Source: Maricaulis sp034659015 (GTDB taxonomy: Bacteria; Pseudomonadota; Alphaproteobacteria; Caulobacterales; Maricaulaceae). From it: DNA of 64,000 nucleotides. Where the stretch lies: NCBI GenBank assembly GCA_034659015.1, contig JAYEGL010000001.1:558001-622000 (forward strand), in the 5' to 3' direction. A model generated the notes under the pieces. The model was given only the letters and a program-made list of their open reading frames with translations. It made no database searches and had not been told where the DNA came from. How positions within the stretch are numbered: position 1 is the stretch's first letter; each line of letters opens with the position of its first letter. The position numbers and the translations under genes were made by a program. This document shows, piece after piece, positions 16,577 through 24,095 of the stretch.

Positions 16577-18231
16577 TGCTGCGCTCCCAGATCGATCACG
16601 CGATCGGCGAGCGCACGCACGGCCTCGTGGTGGGAAGCGATGAGGACGGTCCGTCCGATGGCGAGTTTGCGCACCTGCTTCAAAAAGGCGGCTTCGCGTT
16701 CGGCGTCGAGATGGGCGGTGGGCTCGTCCAGCAATAACAGTCTGGCGTCGCCGGCAATGGCCCGCGCCAGTGCGAGCCGCTGAAGCTCGCCGCCCGACAG
16801 GCCCTGGCCTGCCGGGCCGAGCCGGTAGTCGAGCCCGCCGCGTGCGTCGAGAAAGCCGCACCCTGCCGCTTCAAGGGCCGCGGTGAGCCCGCTGTCCGGC
16901 GTTACCGGCGGGGCGGCAAGCCGGAGATTGTCCCGCACACTCCCTTCCAGCGCCCAGGGCTTCTGGCCGATCCAGGCCGCAGACGCGGCGAGCGAGTGCC
17001 CCGCGCCCAGGGCCTCGCCATCGACCGCGATGTGTCCCCCGACCGGCTCGGCGAGCCCGATCAGCGAGAGAAGAAGCGAGGTCTTGCCGCTGCCCGAAGG
17101 ACCCCAGAGCACGGTGATCGTGCCCGGCTCCGCGCTAGCCGTGACGCCGCTGACCACCGTCGTTCCGGAACGGGCCAGATCGACCTTGTTCCAGACAATG
17201 TGCGGCGCGCAGTCGCGTTCGGGCAGGCGGGTAGTTGCGGGGCAACCGGCATCGGCCGTCAGCGTGCCGAGCGTTGCGGCGCTTGCGCTTGCGTCGGACC
17301 GGGCATGGTGCAGCCCGGAGAGCTGGCGGATCGGGGCATAGAATTCGGGTGCCAGGATCAGCGCGACCAGGCCCTCCTGCAAGGTCAGCGTTTCGAAAGT
17401 CTCGAAGGGAAAGACGCCGAGAAGCTTGAAGCCGACATAGACGGCGACCAGCGCGATCGAGATGGAGGCGAAAAATTCAAGAACCGCCGTCGAGAGAAAG
17501 GCGACACGCAGGATCGCCATGGTTCGTCTCGCCAGCTCGTCGGCCGCCGCTTCGATGGTACCGGCTTCCCGGGCGACGCCGTTGAAGGCGCGGATCGTTC
17601 CGGCCATGCGCACACGGGCTTCGAAAACCCCGGCGAGGGAGTCCAGCGAGGCCTGCTGTGCCCGGGCCAGGGCGGCGGTTTCCGACGCGGTCAGCCAGAT
17701 GAAGACGGGCAGCATGACCGTGGAGGCAAGGATCATCGTTCCGGCGAGCCAGCTCTGGGTGAATACGGCCGCGACGATGCAGACCGGCGTGACGACCGCT
17801 GCCATGCGGCCGGGCAGCCACTGGCTTGCATGGCCGGCGAGGAGGGCTGTCCGGTCGACGAGCTGGGCGGTGCGTGTGCCGTGGTCTGCCCCGTCGAACA
17901 GGGCCGGGCCGGTCTTTCCGGCCGAGCGGGCGATATCGATCCGCGCGGCGGCGACCAGCGACTGCCCGGCATGCTCCGAGGCTTGTGTCCGCAACCAGCC
18001 GAATACGCCGCGCAGGGCCAGGGCCGTGCCCGCCAGTGCGAGGTGAGCCATGGCATCCTGCCCGTCCGCCAGCGCGGCAATCGTACCGGCAAAACCGAAG
18101 GCAAAGGCAATGGCGGCGAAGCTGTCGAGCAGAACGGCCAGGATGGACAGGCGGACCGCCGATCGGCCGGCCCGGTTCCAGGCCTTCAGCCGCGCAGCGC
18201 CTGCTAGTGGATCTTCGCGATCTTCGGGCAT
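16573..18231 (-). CDS. cydD: Heterodimeric ABC exporter subunit CydD
   Basis: A 552-residue ABC exporter half. The membrane domain spans roughly residues 20-320. The ATPase domain has LWGPSGSGKTSLLLSL (Walker A), GLSGGELQRLALARAI (signature) and LLLLDEPTAHLD (Walker B). It pairs with CydC, whose start overlaps its stop by 4 nt. In known systems CydDC exports thiols or handles heme in the membrane and is required for functional cytochrome bd. It is divergent from cydA, with a shared 102-nt control region between 18232 and 18333. Confidence 0.92.
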   Translation of the reverse strand: MPEDREDPLAGAARLKAWNRAGRSAVRLSILAVLLDSFAAIAFAFGFAGTIAALADGQDAMAHLALAGTALALRGVFGWLRTQASEHAGQSLVAAARIDIARSAGKTGPALFDGADHGTRTAQLVDRTALLAGHASQWLPGRMAAVVTPVCIVAAVFTQSWLAGTMILASTVMLPVFIWLTASETAALARAQQASLDSLAGVFEARVRMAGTIRAFNGVAREAGTIEAAADELARRTMAILRVAFLSTAVLEFFASISIALVAVYVGFKLLGVFPFETFETLTLQEGLVALILAPEFYAPIRQLSGLHHARSDASASAATLGTLTADAGCPATTRLPERDCAPHIVWNKVDLARSGTTVVSGVTASAEPGTITVLWGPSGSGKTSLLLSLIGLAEPVGGHIAVDGEALGAGHSLAASAAWIGQKPWALEGSVRDNLRLAAPPVTPDSGLTAALEAAGCGFLDARGGLDYRLGPAGQGLSGGELQRLALARAIAGDARLLLLDEPTAHLDAEREAAFLKQVRKLAIGRTVLIASHHEAVRALADRVIDLGAQQ

Positions 18232-18285
18232 TCTCCCCCATCCGGTCTCGGCATGCGACGTTTCGTCCGTTGCGCCACGGGCTAA

Positions 18286-18308
18286 AACTTGTATTTCAGT
18301 TGCAAGTT
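18286..18308. promoter_or_regulatory. Inverted repeat in cydDC/cydABX control region
   Basis: AACTTG and CAAGTT are perfect 6-nt arms separated by 11 nt, 25 nt before the cydA start. It has the size of a dimeric regulator site but fits neither the FNR/FixK nor the ArcA pattern. The regulator is unknown. Confidence 0.3.
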
Positions 18309-18333
18309 AACGCGCCGCTCCCGGAGTTCAACT

Positions 18334-19923
18334 ATGGAACACCTACTGGTCGCCGACCTCTCGCGATGGCAGTTCGCCCTGACGGCGATGTACCACTTCC
18401 TCTTCGTACCGCTCACGCTCGGCCTGTCCATGATCCTCGTTATCATGGAGGGGGCCTACGTACTCACGGGCAAACAGGTCTGGAAGGACATCACCAAGTT
18501 CTGGATGAACCTGTTCGGCATCAACTTCGTGCTCGGGGTTGCGACCGGGATCACCATGGAATTCCAGTTCGGCACGAACTGGTCGTACTACTCACACTAT
18601 GTGGGCGATATTTTCGGCGCGCCGCTGGCGATCGAGGGCCTGATGGCCTTCTTCCTGGAGGCGACCTTCGTCGGCCTGATGTTCTTCGGCTGGGACAAGC
18701 TCTCCCGGCCGATCCACTGGATGGTCACCGGCCTGGTGGCGCTCGGCTCCAACCTGTCGGCGCTGTGGATCCTGATCGCCAATGGCTGGATGCAGGCGCC
18801 GGTCGGGTCCGAGTTCAATCCGGACACGATGCGCATGGAGATCACCAATTTCATGGAGGTGCTCTTCAACCCGGTGGCCCAGGCCAAGTTCGTCCATACG
18901 GTTTCGGCGGGCTATGTCACGGCATCGGTCTTCGTGCTCGGCGTGTCGGCCTTCTACCTGCTCAAGGGGCGCCATCGCGGGCTGGCCAAGCGCTCGGTGG
19001 CCGTCGCGGCCTCCTTCGGCCTGGCCTCGGCCCTGTCGGTCGTCGTGCTCGGTGATGAAAGCGGCTATACGCTGACCGATCACCAGCGCATGAAGCTCGC
19101 CGCCCTGGAGGCCATGTGGCACACCGAGGAAGCGCCCGCACCGCTGACCCTCGTCGGCCTGCCCGACCAGGAGGCCCGGGAAACGCGTTACGAGATCCAG
19201 GTGCCCTGGCTGCTCGGCCTGATCGCCACACGCAGTATCGACGGCGATGTCCAGGGCATCCTGCCGCTCGTGGCCATCGCCCAGGACCGGATCGAGAACG
19301 GGATCGGTGCCTATGACGCCGTCCAGCGGCTCAATGCGGATCCGGACAATGTCGCGGCCCGCGAGCAGTTCGAACTGACCAAGCAGGACCTGGGCTATGC
19401 GCTGCTCCTCACGCGCTATGTCGACGATCCGCGCCAGGCCACACCGGAACAGATCCAGCAGGCGGCCTGGGACACCGTACCCAATGTGGCGATGGCTTTC
19501 TGGTCTTTCCGCATCATGGCGGGGCTGGGCTTCTTCTTCATCGCCGTCTTCGCGCTGGCCTTCTATCTCGTCAGTCTGCGGCGGCCCTTCCCGCGATGGT
19601 TCCTGTGGCTGGCCGTCGGCATCATCCCCCTGCCCTGGATCGCGGCCGAGCTGGGCTGGGTTCTGGCCGAGACCGGGCGTCAGCCCTGGGTGATCGATGG
19701 CGTGCTGCCGACCTTCATGGGCGTGTCCAGCCTGTCGGCCAGCCAGGTGATCCTGACCATGATCGGCTTTACGGCGCTCTACGGCACGCTGGCGGTGATC
19801 GAGATCACCCTGATGGTCCGCGCCATCCGCAAGGGCCCTACGCCCGAAGCGCCGGCCCGCGAACCCGTTCCGGCAAGCGGCGGCTTCCCCGGTGCCGTTC
19901 CGGCCCCGCTCTACGACCGATAG
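18334..19923 (+). CDS. cydA: Cytochrome bd ubiquinol oxidase subunit I
   Basis: A 529-residue integral membrane subunit carrying hemes b558, b595 and d, which oxidises quinol and reduces O2 with high affinity. The N-terminus SRWQFALTAMYHFLFVPLTL contains the conserved heme His (H21). A second His ligand lies in KFVHTVSAGYV. The Q-loop is long as in E. coli CydA, with the segments LLGLIATRSIDGDV and KQDLGYALLLTRYV. The ATG at 18334 has CCGGAG upstream. It is the first gene of cydA-cydB-cydX, divergent from cydDC. Expression at low oxygen is likely from family knowledge, though no regulator site was identified with confidence. Confidence 0.97.
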   Translation: MEHLLVADLSRWQFALTAMYHFLFVPLTLGLSMILVIMEGAYVLTGKQVWKDITKFWMNLFGINFVLGVATGITMEFQFGTNWSYYSHYVGDIFGAPLAIEGLMAFFLEATFVGLMFFGWDKLSRPIHWMVTGLVALGSNLSALWILIANGWMQAPVGSEFNPDTMRMEITNFMEVLFNPVAQAKFVHTVSAGYVTASVFVLGVSAFYLLKGRHRGLAKRSVAVAASFGLASALSVVVLGDESGYTLTDHQRMKLAALEAMWHTEEAPAPLTLVGLPDQEARETRYEIQVPWLLGLIATRSIDGDVQGILPLVAIAQDRIENGIGAYDAVQRLNADPDNVAAREQFELTKQDLGYALLLTRYVDDPRQATPEQIQQAAWDTVPNVAMAFWSFRIMAGLGFFFIAVFALAFYLVSLRRPFPRWFLWLAVGIIPLPWIAAELGWVLAETGRQPWVIDGVLPTFMGVSSLSASQVILTMIGFTALYGTLAVIEITLMVRAIRKGPTPEAPAREPVPASGGFPGAVPAPLYDR

Positions 19924-19935
19924 GAGGAGCACATC

Positions 19936-21081
19936 ATGGAACTGCCTCTCGACTACGCGACGCTCCGGGTCATCTGGTGGGCCCTTCTGGGCGTCCTCCT
20001 GATCGGCTTCGCCCTGACCGACGGCTACGATCTCGGCGTCGCCTCGCTCCTGCCCTTCGTGGCGAAGACCGATGCGGAACGCCGTCTCGTGATCAATACG
20101 ATCGGCCCCATGTGGGAGGGCCACCAAGTCTGGCTGATCCTCGGCGGCGGGGCGATCTTCGCGGCCTGGCCCTATGTCTATGCCGTCTCCTTTTCCGGCT
20201 TCTATCTCGCCATGTTCGTGGTGCTGGCCGCGCTGATCCTGCGCCCCGTGGGCTTCAAATACCGCTCCAAGCGGGACAGCGCGGCCTGGCGGGCCGGCTG
20301 GGACTGGGCGCTCTTCATCGGCGGTTTCGTGCCCGCGCTGATCTTCGGCGTGGCCGTGGGCAATGTGCTGCGCGGCGTACCCTTCGACTTCGACCCGATG
20401 CTGCGTGCGACCTATGAGGGCGGGTTGTTCGGCCTGCTGAACCCGTTCGGCCTTCTCATCGGCCTGGTCTCGGTTGCCATGCTGGTCATGCACGGCGCGT
20501 CCTGGCTGGTGGTGAAGGCGGAGAAGGGCCCGGTGCGCGACCGCGCGGCGCGCTACGGTTCGATCGCGGCCATGGCGACGATCGTGCTGTTCGTGATCGC
20601 GGGCCTTTGGGCGGCAACCGTGCTGCCCGGCTATACGATCACCTCGGAGGTCGCGCTCGACGGTCCCTCCAATCCGCTGCGCAAGGCGGTGAGTGTGGAA
20701 GCGGGGGCCTGGATGGGCAATTTTGCCCGCTATCCCTGGATGGTTCTGGCGCCGCTGATGGCCGTGGCGGGGGCCTTCCTCGCTGCGGTGGGCCTGGGCA
20801 GGAAACGCAATGCGGCCAGCCTGGCCGGCTCGGCCATCTCGGTCTTCGGTGTCGTCGCCACGGCCGGGGTGTCGATGTTCCCCTTCATCCTGCCGAGCTC
20901 GCTCAATCCCGACGCCAGCCTGACGGTCTGGGACAGCTCGTCGAGCCATGGCACGCTTTTCTTCATGCTGATCATGACGGTGATCTTCGTCCCGCTGATC
21001 GTTTTCTACACCGGCTGGGTGTTCAAGGTGCTCTGGGGACGCGTGACGTCCGAAGATGCCACCGCGCCCGGCTCCTACTGA
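19936..21081 (+). CDS. cydB: Cytochrome bd ubiquinol oxidase subunit II
   Basis: A 381-residue membrane protein, the partner of CydA. The N-terminal helix reads LRVIWWALLGVLLIGFALTD followed by GYDLGVASLLPF, the CydB signature. GPMWEGHQVWLILGGGAIF is likewise conserved. The C-terminus has DSSSSHGTLFFMLIMT, also typical. It starts 12 nt after the cydA stop with GGAGG in front, and cydX follows 19 nt after its stop. Confidence 0.97.
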   Translation: MELPLDYATLRVIWWALLGVLLIGFALTDGYDLGVASLLPFVAKTDAERRLVINTIGPMWEGHQVWLILGGGAIFAAWPYVYAVSFSGFYLAMFVVLAALILRPVGFKYRSKRDSAAWRAGWDWALFIGGFVPALIFGVAVGNVLRGVPFDFDPMLRATYEGGLFGLLNPFGLLIGLVSVAMLVMHGASWLVVKAEKGPVRDRAARYGSIAAMATIVLFVIAGLWAATVLPGYTITSEVALDGPSNPLRKAVSVEAGAWMGNFARYPWMVLAPLMAVAGAFLAAVGLGRKRNAASLAGSAISVFGVVATAGVSMFPFILPSSLNPDASLTVWDSSSSHGTLFFMLIMTVIFVPLIVFYTGWVFKVLWGRVTSEDATAPGSY

Positions 21082-21100
21082 CCGCAGGAGGTTCGATACG

Positions 21101-21223
21101 ATGTGGTATTTCACCTGGATACTCGGTCTTGCCGCAGCGCTCGGCTTCGGCATCCTCAACGCGCTCTGGCTGGAGTTCACGCCGGACGCCGAGGATTGCG
21201 ACGACCTGGAATGTGCCGAGTAA
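21101..21223 (+). CDS. cydX: Small subunit CydX of cytochrome bd
   Basis: A 40-codon gene too short for most gene finders. The product starts MWYFTWILGLAAALGFGILN, continues ALWLE and ends in an acidic tail. That is the CydX/YbgT layout: a single membrane helix with Trp-Tyr at the start and the family's ALWLE motif. AGGAGG stands 9 nt before the ATG. In known bd oxidases CydX stabilises the heme d/b595 site. Its position straight after cydB confirms the call. Confidence 0.92.
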   Translation: MWYFTWILGLAAALGFGILNALWLEFTPDAEDCDDLECAE

Positions 21224-21238
21224 GGCGGAGAAACCGCG

Positions 21239-21838
21239 ATGTGGGATCAGCGCTTTGCAGGCGAGGCCTATTTCTACGGCACGGAGCCCAATCGCTTCCT
21301 GACGCAGCAGGCACACCGGATCCGTCCGGGCGGACGGGTCCTGGCTGTTGCCGACGGGGAAGGCCGAAACGGGGTCTGGCTGGCCAGCCAGGGCTTCGAC
21401 GTCGTTGCCGCGGACAGTTCGCAAACGGGTCTGGACAAGACCCGGCACCTGGCGGGCGAACGCAATGTGTGCCTGAAGACGCTCAACGCGGATCTTCTGG
21501 ACTGGGACTGGCCGGTCGGCGGCTTCGACGCCGTCGTCGCCATCTTCATCCAGTTTGCCGGACCTGACGACCGGCCCGCCCTGTTCGAGAACATAAAGCA
21601 GGCCGTGAAACCGGGCGGTGTGGTGCTGATGCAGGGCTACCGGCCCGAGCAGGTGGCTCTGGGCACGGGCGGTCCGCCCGACCCGGAACAGCTCTACACC
21701 GAACCCCTGCTGCGCGAGGCGTTCGGCGACTTCGACATCGAAGTGCTTGAAGCCCATGACAGCGATATCCGGGAAGGCGCCGGCCATGCCGGGCGGTCCG
21801 CCCTCATCGATCTCGTGGCCCGCAAGCCGGGCATATAG
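21239..21838 (+). CDS. SAM-dependent class I methyltransferase
   Basis: A 199-residue methyltransferase. Motif I reads VLAVADGEGRNGVWLASQG, with the Gly-rich SAM loop, and the acidic residue follows in VVAADSS. It resembles the TehB/UbiE-like small enzymes found beside cyd genes. The substrate is unknown; a small thiol, selenium or tellurium compound is known for relatives. It starts 15 nt after cydX with GGCGGAG upstream, so it is probably in the cydABX transcript. Confidence 0.85.
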   Translation: MWDQRFAGEAYFYGTEPNRFLTQQAHRIRPGGRVLAVADGEGRNGVWLASQGFDVVAADSSQTGLDKTRHLAGERNVCLKTLNADLLDWDWPVGGFDAVVAIFIQFAGPDDRPALFENIKQAVKPGGVVLMQGYRPEQVALGTGGPPDPEQLYTEPLLREAFGDFDIEVLEAHDSDIREGAGHAGRSALIDLVARKPGI

Positions 21839-21844
21839 AGGAGA

Positions 21845-22309
21845 ATGATCATGCTGCGTTCCATGATAGGCGGGCTGGCCCTGTCTCTGGCGGTCATTGC
21901 ACCGGCCGCGACCCAGGACATGACCGAAACGCCGGACACCGGCACCGCACCGATCCTGACCGTGCTCACATCCGACGCGCCCCAGACCCAGCTCATGGCG
22001 CTCATCCTGACCCGCGCCAGTGCCGCCGAGGGCGTGCCCGTTCGCATTCTCCTGTGCGATGGAGCCGGCGATCTCGCCCTGACGGATCCGCCGGAGACTG
22101 TCACGGCGCCGCTCGCGCCGCGCGGCATGTCTCCGCACGGCCTGCTGGGCATCCTGATCGATCAGGGCGTGACGGTTCAGGTCTGTGCGATATACGTGCC
22201 GAACTCCAGCCACGAGGCGGGTGACCTGATCGACGGGGTGAGCGTGGCGACACCGCCGGAGATCGCGGCAGTGATGGCGGATCCGGCAACCCGCCTCTTC
22301 ACCTTCTAG
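21845..22309 (+). CDS. DsrE-like protein with signal peptide
   Basis: A 154-residue protein with an N-terminal signal (SMIGGLALSLAVIAPAA) and a mature part like DsrE/DsrF sulfur-relay folds: PILTVLTSDAPQTQLMALIL, VPVRILLCDGAG with a Cys, and GVTVQVCAIYVPN with a second Cys at the place of the persulfide-carrying residue. It begins 6 nt after the methyltransferase stop with a GAGGAG site; an ATG 6 nt later is equally possible. An exported DsrE-like protein next to a c-type cytochrome suggests periplasmic sulfur chemistry, but that is inference. Confidence 0.7.
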   Translation: MIMLRSMIGGLALSLAVIAPAATQDMTETPDTGTAPILTVLTSDAPQTQLMALILTRASAAEGVPVRILLCDGAGDLALTDPPETVTAPLAPRGMSPHGLLGILIDQGVTVQVCAIYVPNSSHEAGDLIDGVSVATPPEIAAVMADPATRLFTF

Positions 22310-22320
22310 GGAGGCGGTCC

Positions 22321-22791
22321 ATGTCCCGACGTCCGATCATTCTCGCCGTGGCTGGTCTCGCATGGATTGCCGGGACTGGGGCAATCGGCGCGGTACCGTC
22401 CGGCCAGGCAGACGCGGCATCTCACCCCGATCCGCGTGCCGCCGTGGTGCTCACGGCGCAGGAGCGGCTTCACATCGTCGACCAGATGACGCTGTTCCTG
22501 GAGGGTAGCCAGATCATCATGGAAGCTGGCGCGCAGGGTGATCTGGATCGGCTGCGTGAGGCCGCCGGCGACATGGCGCGGCGGCAACAGGATCCGATGG
22601 GACCGCGGGTGCGGGCGAAACTGCCCGACAGTTTCCGCGAAATGGGGCGTCTCCTGCGCCAGGATCTTTCGGCGATCGCCGCCCTGCCCGACGACACGCC
22701 GATCGCCGAAGCCCAGGCTGCCGCCGCTGCCGCGATGTATACTTGCCTTGCCTGCCACGGTTCCTACCGGATCGAGACTGTCGCAGAGTGA
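22321..22791 (+). CDS. Exported c-type cytochrome, c'-like layout
   Basis: A 156-residue protein with a signal peptide of about 30 residues. It has one heme-attachment motif near the C-terminus, C142-x2-C145-H146 in TCLACHGSY. The mature part is otherwise helical and rich in Ala, Arg and Glu. A single CxxCH at the C-terminal end of a helical bundle is the layout of class II cytochromes (c'), which bind NO or carry electrons. It is 11 nt after the DsrE-like gene and is likely the last gene of the cyd transcript. Confidence 0.75.
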   Translation: MSRRPIILAVAGLAWIAGTGAIGAVPSGQADAASHPDPRAAVVLTAQERLHIVDQMTLFLEGSQIIMEAGAQGDLDRLREAAGDMARRQQDPMGPRVRAKLPDSFREMGRLLRQDLSAIAALPDDTPIAEAQAAAAAAMYTCLACHGSYRIETVAE

Positions 22792-22907
22792 GCCTGGCGG
22801 GGGTCTCTGCCTCCTCGTCCGTGGCGCTGCGGTTCCATGCGAGCATCGACCCCGACACCAATCATGGCGACAGGTTCGGGTCGAGCGGAGCGGGAACGAA
22901 GAAAAAA

Positions 22908-22947
22908 TGGCGCACCCGGCGGGATCAGGTTCAAACCCCGCAGCCCT
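22908..22947 (-). pseudogene. Degenerate tRNA 3'-end fragment, copy 1
   Basis: Read on the minus strand, the piece ends GGGTGCGCCA, identical to the last 10 nt of the tRNA-Arg including CCA. It keeps a T-loop-like GGTTTGAACC, but has an extra CCCGCC and no anticodon arm. It cannot fold as a tRNA. It occurs once in each of the first two 122-bp units. Confidence 0.6.
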
Positions 22948-23029
22948 GAGCGCGTTCCATGTGAGCATCGACCCCGACACCAATCATGGCGACAGGTTCG
23001 GGTCGAGCGGAGCGGGAACGAAGAAAAAA

Positions 23030-23069
23030 TGGCGCACCCGGCGGGATCAGGTTCAAACCCCGCAGCCCT
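23030..23069 (-). pseudogene. Degenerate tRNA 3'-end fragment, copy 2
   Basis: Identical in sequence to the fragment at 22908-22947 and exactly 122 nt further on. It ends GGGTGCGCCA on the minus strand and lacks the D and anticodon arms. Confidence 0.6.
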
Positions 23070-23152
23070 GAGCGCGTTCCATGTGAGCATCGACCCCGAC
23101 ACCGGCAGCGGCGTCAGACTCGGGTCGAGCGGAGCGGGAACAAGAAAAATAA

Positions 23153-23229
23153 TGGCGCACCCATCAGGATTCGAACCTGAGACCTCTGCCTTCGGAGGGC
23201 AGCGCTCTATCCAGCTGAGCTATGGGTGC
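23153..23229 (-). tRNA. tRNA-Arg (anticodon CCG)
   Basis: A 77-nt cloverleaf on the minus strand including the encoded CCA. The acceptor stem is GCACCCA with TGGGTGC. The anticodon stem is CTGCC/GGCAG with loop CTCCGAA, giving anticodon CCG for the CGG codon. The T-arm is TCAGG-TTCGAAT-CCTGA. Degenerate copies of its 3' end lie in the repeats directly downstream. Confidence 0.97.
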
Positions 23230-23312
23230 GCGAGAGGTGGAGCCTTAGCCGATACGCGGGGCGAGCGCAATTGCGCAGCGCGGCGTGCCGGCGGGGATAT
23301 CAGCGCCCCGTG

Positions 23313-24095
23313 TCAGAACCAGATCCTGAGCCCGGCCACCAGCGCCGTGTTGTCGGTGCGTTCGCCGGCCGCGGCGGCGATGTCACCGGTTTCGCCGAGC
23401 TGCCGGCTCCATTCCACGCCGACATAGGGGGCGAACTGGCGCCGGATTTCGTAACGCAGGCGCAGGCCGGCTTCGAGCGAACCCAGTCCGCTCCCGACAC
23501 CCAGATCGGGTATCGCCTCCGCCGACCAGCTGAGTTCCGCGCGCGGTTGCAGGATGAGGCGCTGGGTGAGCAGGAAGTCGTATTCGGTTTCCAGGGCGGC
23601 CGTCAGCTCGCCCTTGTCGGAGAGGAAGAAGGCGGCATCGATCTCGAACCAGTAGGGTGCCTCGCCCTGAATGCCGAGCACCGCATGGGTGCGGCCTGCC
23701 GCCGGCTCCACATCGTGACGGATGCCGGTCTGCAGGTCGAAATAGTCGGAGATGGCACGGCTGTAGAGCGCCTGCACTTCCAGTTCCTCGAAGTCGTCCT
23801 CGTCCAGAGCGAACTCCGCCTCGCTCTTCAGCCAGAGACGGTTCACCTGGCCGCCATACCAGGCATCCACATCCCACAGCAGGACCTGTTCGTCATCGCG
23901 CTGGTCGCGCAGTTCCAGCCGGTCCGTCTGGAAATAGAAGCGCCGGGCTCCGCCGGTGGCGTGGCGAAGGGCGGCGCGGGCCTCGGCCATCTCTTCGGGC
24001 GGATAGTAGGCGTCGGCCTGGGTCTGGGCGGTCGCGCCGCCGGTGCTGCCGGCAGCAAGGGCGAGCAGGCCGGTCATAGCGAAGAGCGCGCGCAT
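23313..24095 (-). CDS. copB: Copper resistance outer-membrane protein CopB
   Basis: A 260-residue protein with a signal peptide ending ATAQ and a beta-barrel-like mature part. DVDAWYGGQVNRLWLKSE matches the CopB/PcoB family, as do YSRAISDYFDLQTGIRHD and the C-terminal AGLRIWF ending in an aromatic residue for barrel assembly. Its start overlaps the copA stop by one base, so the two are co-translated. With CopA it forms the plasmid-type copper-tolerance pair that acts in the periplasm and outer membrane. Confidence 0.93.
   Translation of the reverse strand: MRALFAMTGLLALAAGSTGGATAQTQADAYYPPEEMAEARAALRHATGGARRFYFQTDRLELRDQRDDEQVLLWDVDAWYGGQVNRLWLKSEAEFALDEDDFEELEVQALYSRAISDYFDLQTGIRHDVEPAAGRTHAVLGIQGEAPYWFEIDAAFFLSDKGELTAALETEYDFLLTQRLILQPRAELSWSAEAIPDLGVGSGLGSLEAGLRLRYEIRRQFAPYVGVEWSRQLGETGDIAAAAGERTDNTALVAGLRIWF

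Larger units (their letters stand above)
22841..23152. repeat. Tandem 122-bp repeat (2.5 copies) abutting tRNA-Arg
   Basis: Units begin at 22841, 22963 and 23085, an exact 122-nt period. The first two are almost identical, each containing the segments TCGACCCCGACACCAATCAT and GGGTCGAGCGGAGCGGGAAC, then a tRNA-3'-end-like piece. The third copy diverges after the first 20 nt, regains the GGGTCGAGCGGAGCGGGAAC segment, and then runs into the genuine tRNA at the place where the others carry the degenerate one. The array has no protein-coding gene. It fits duplication of a tRNA 3' end with its downstream flank. Confidence 0.9.

Noticed and set aside
18286..18308. FNR/FixK site for cydA
   Set aside because: The arms are AACTTG/CAAGTT with 11-nt spacing, not TTGAT-N4-ATCAA.
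18592..21180. 862-residue minus-strand frame antisense to cydA-cydB
   Set aside because: High GC keeps the third-phase antisense frame open. The product is a low-complexity His/Arg/Gly-rich sequence without domains, while cydA and cydB are unmistakable.
22841..23152. CRISPR array
   Set aside because: Repeat units are 122 bp with nearly identical sequence throughout and no unique spacers; no cas genes.
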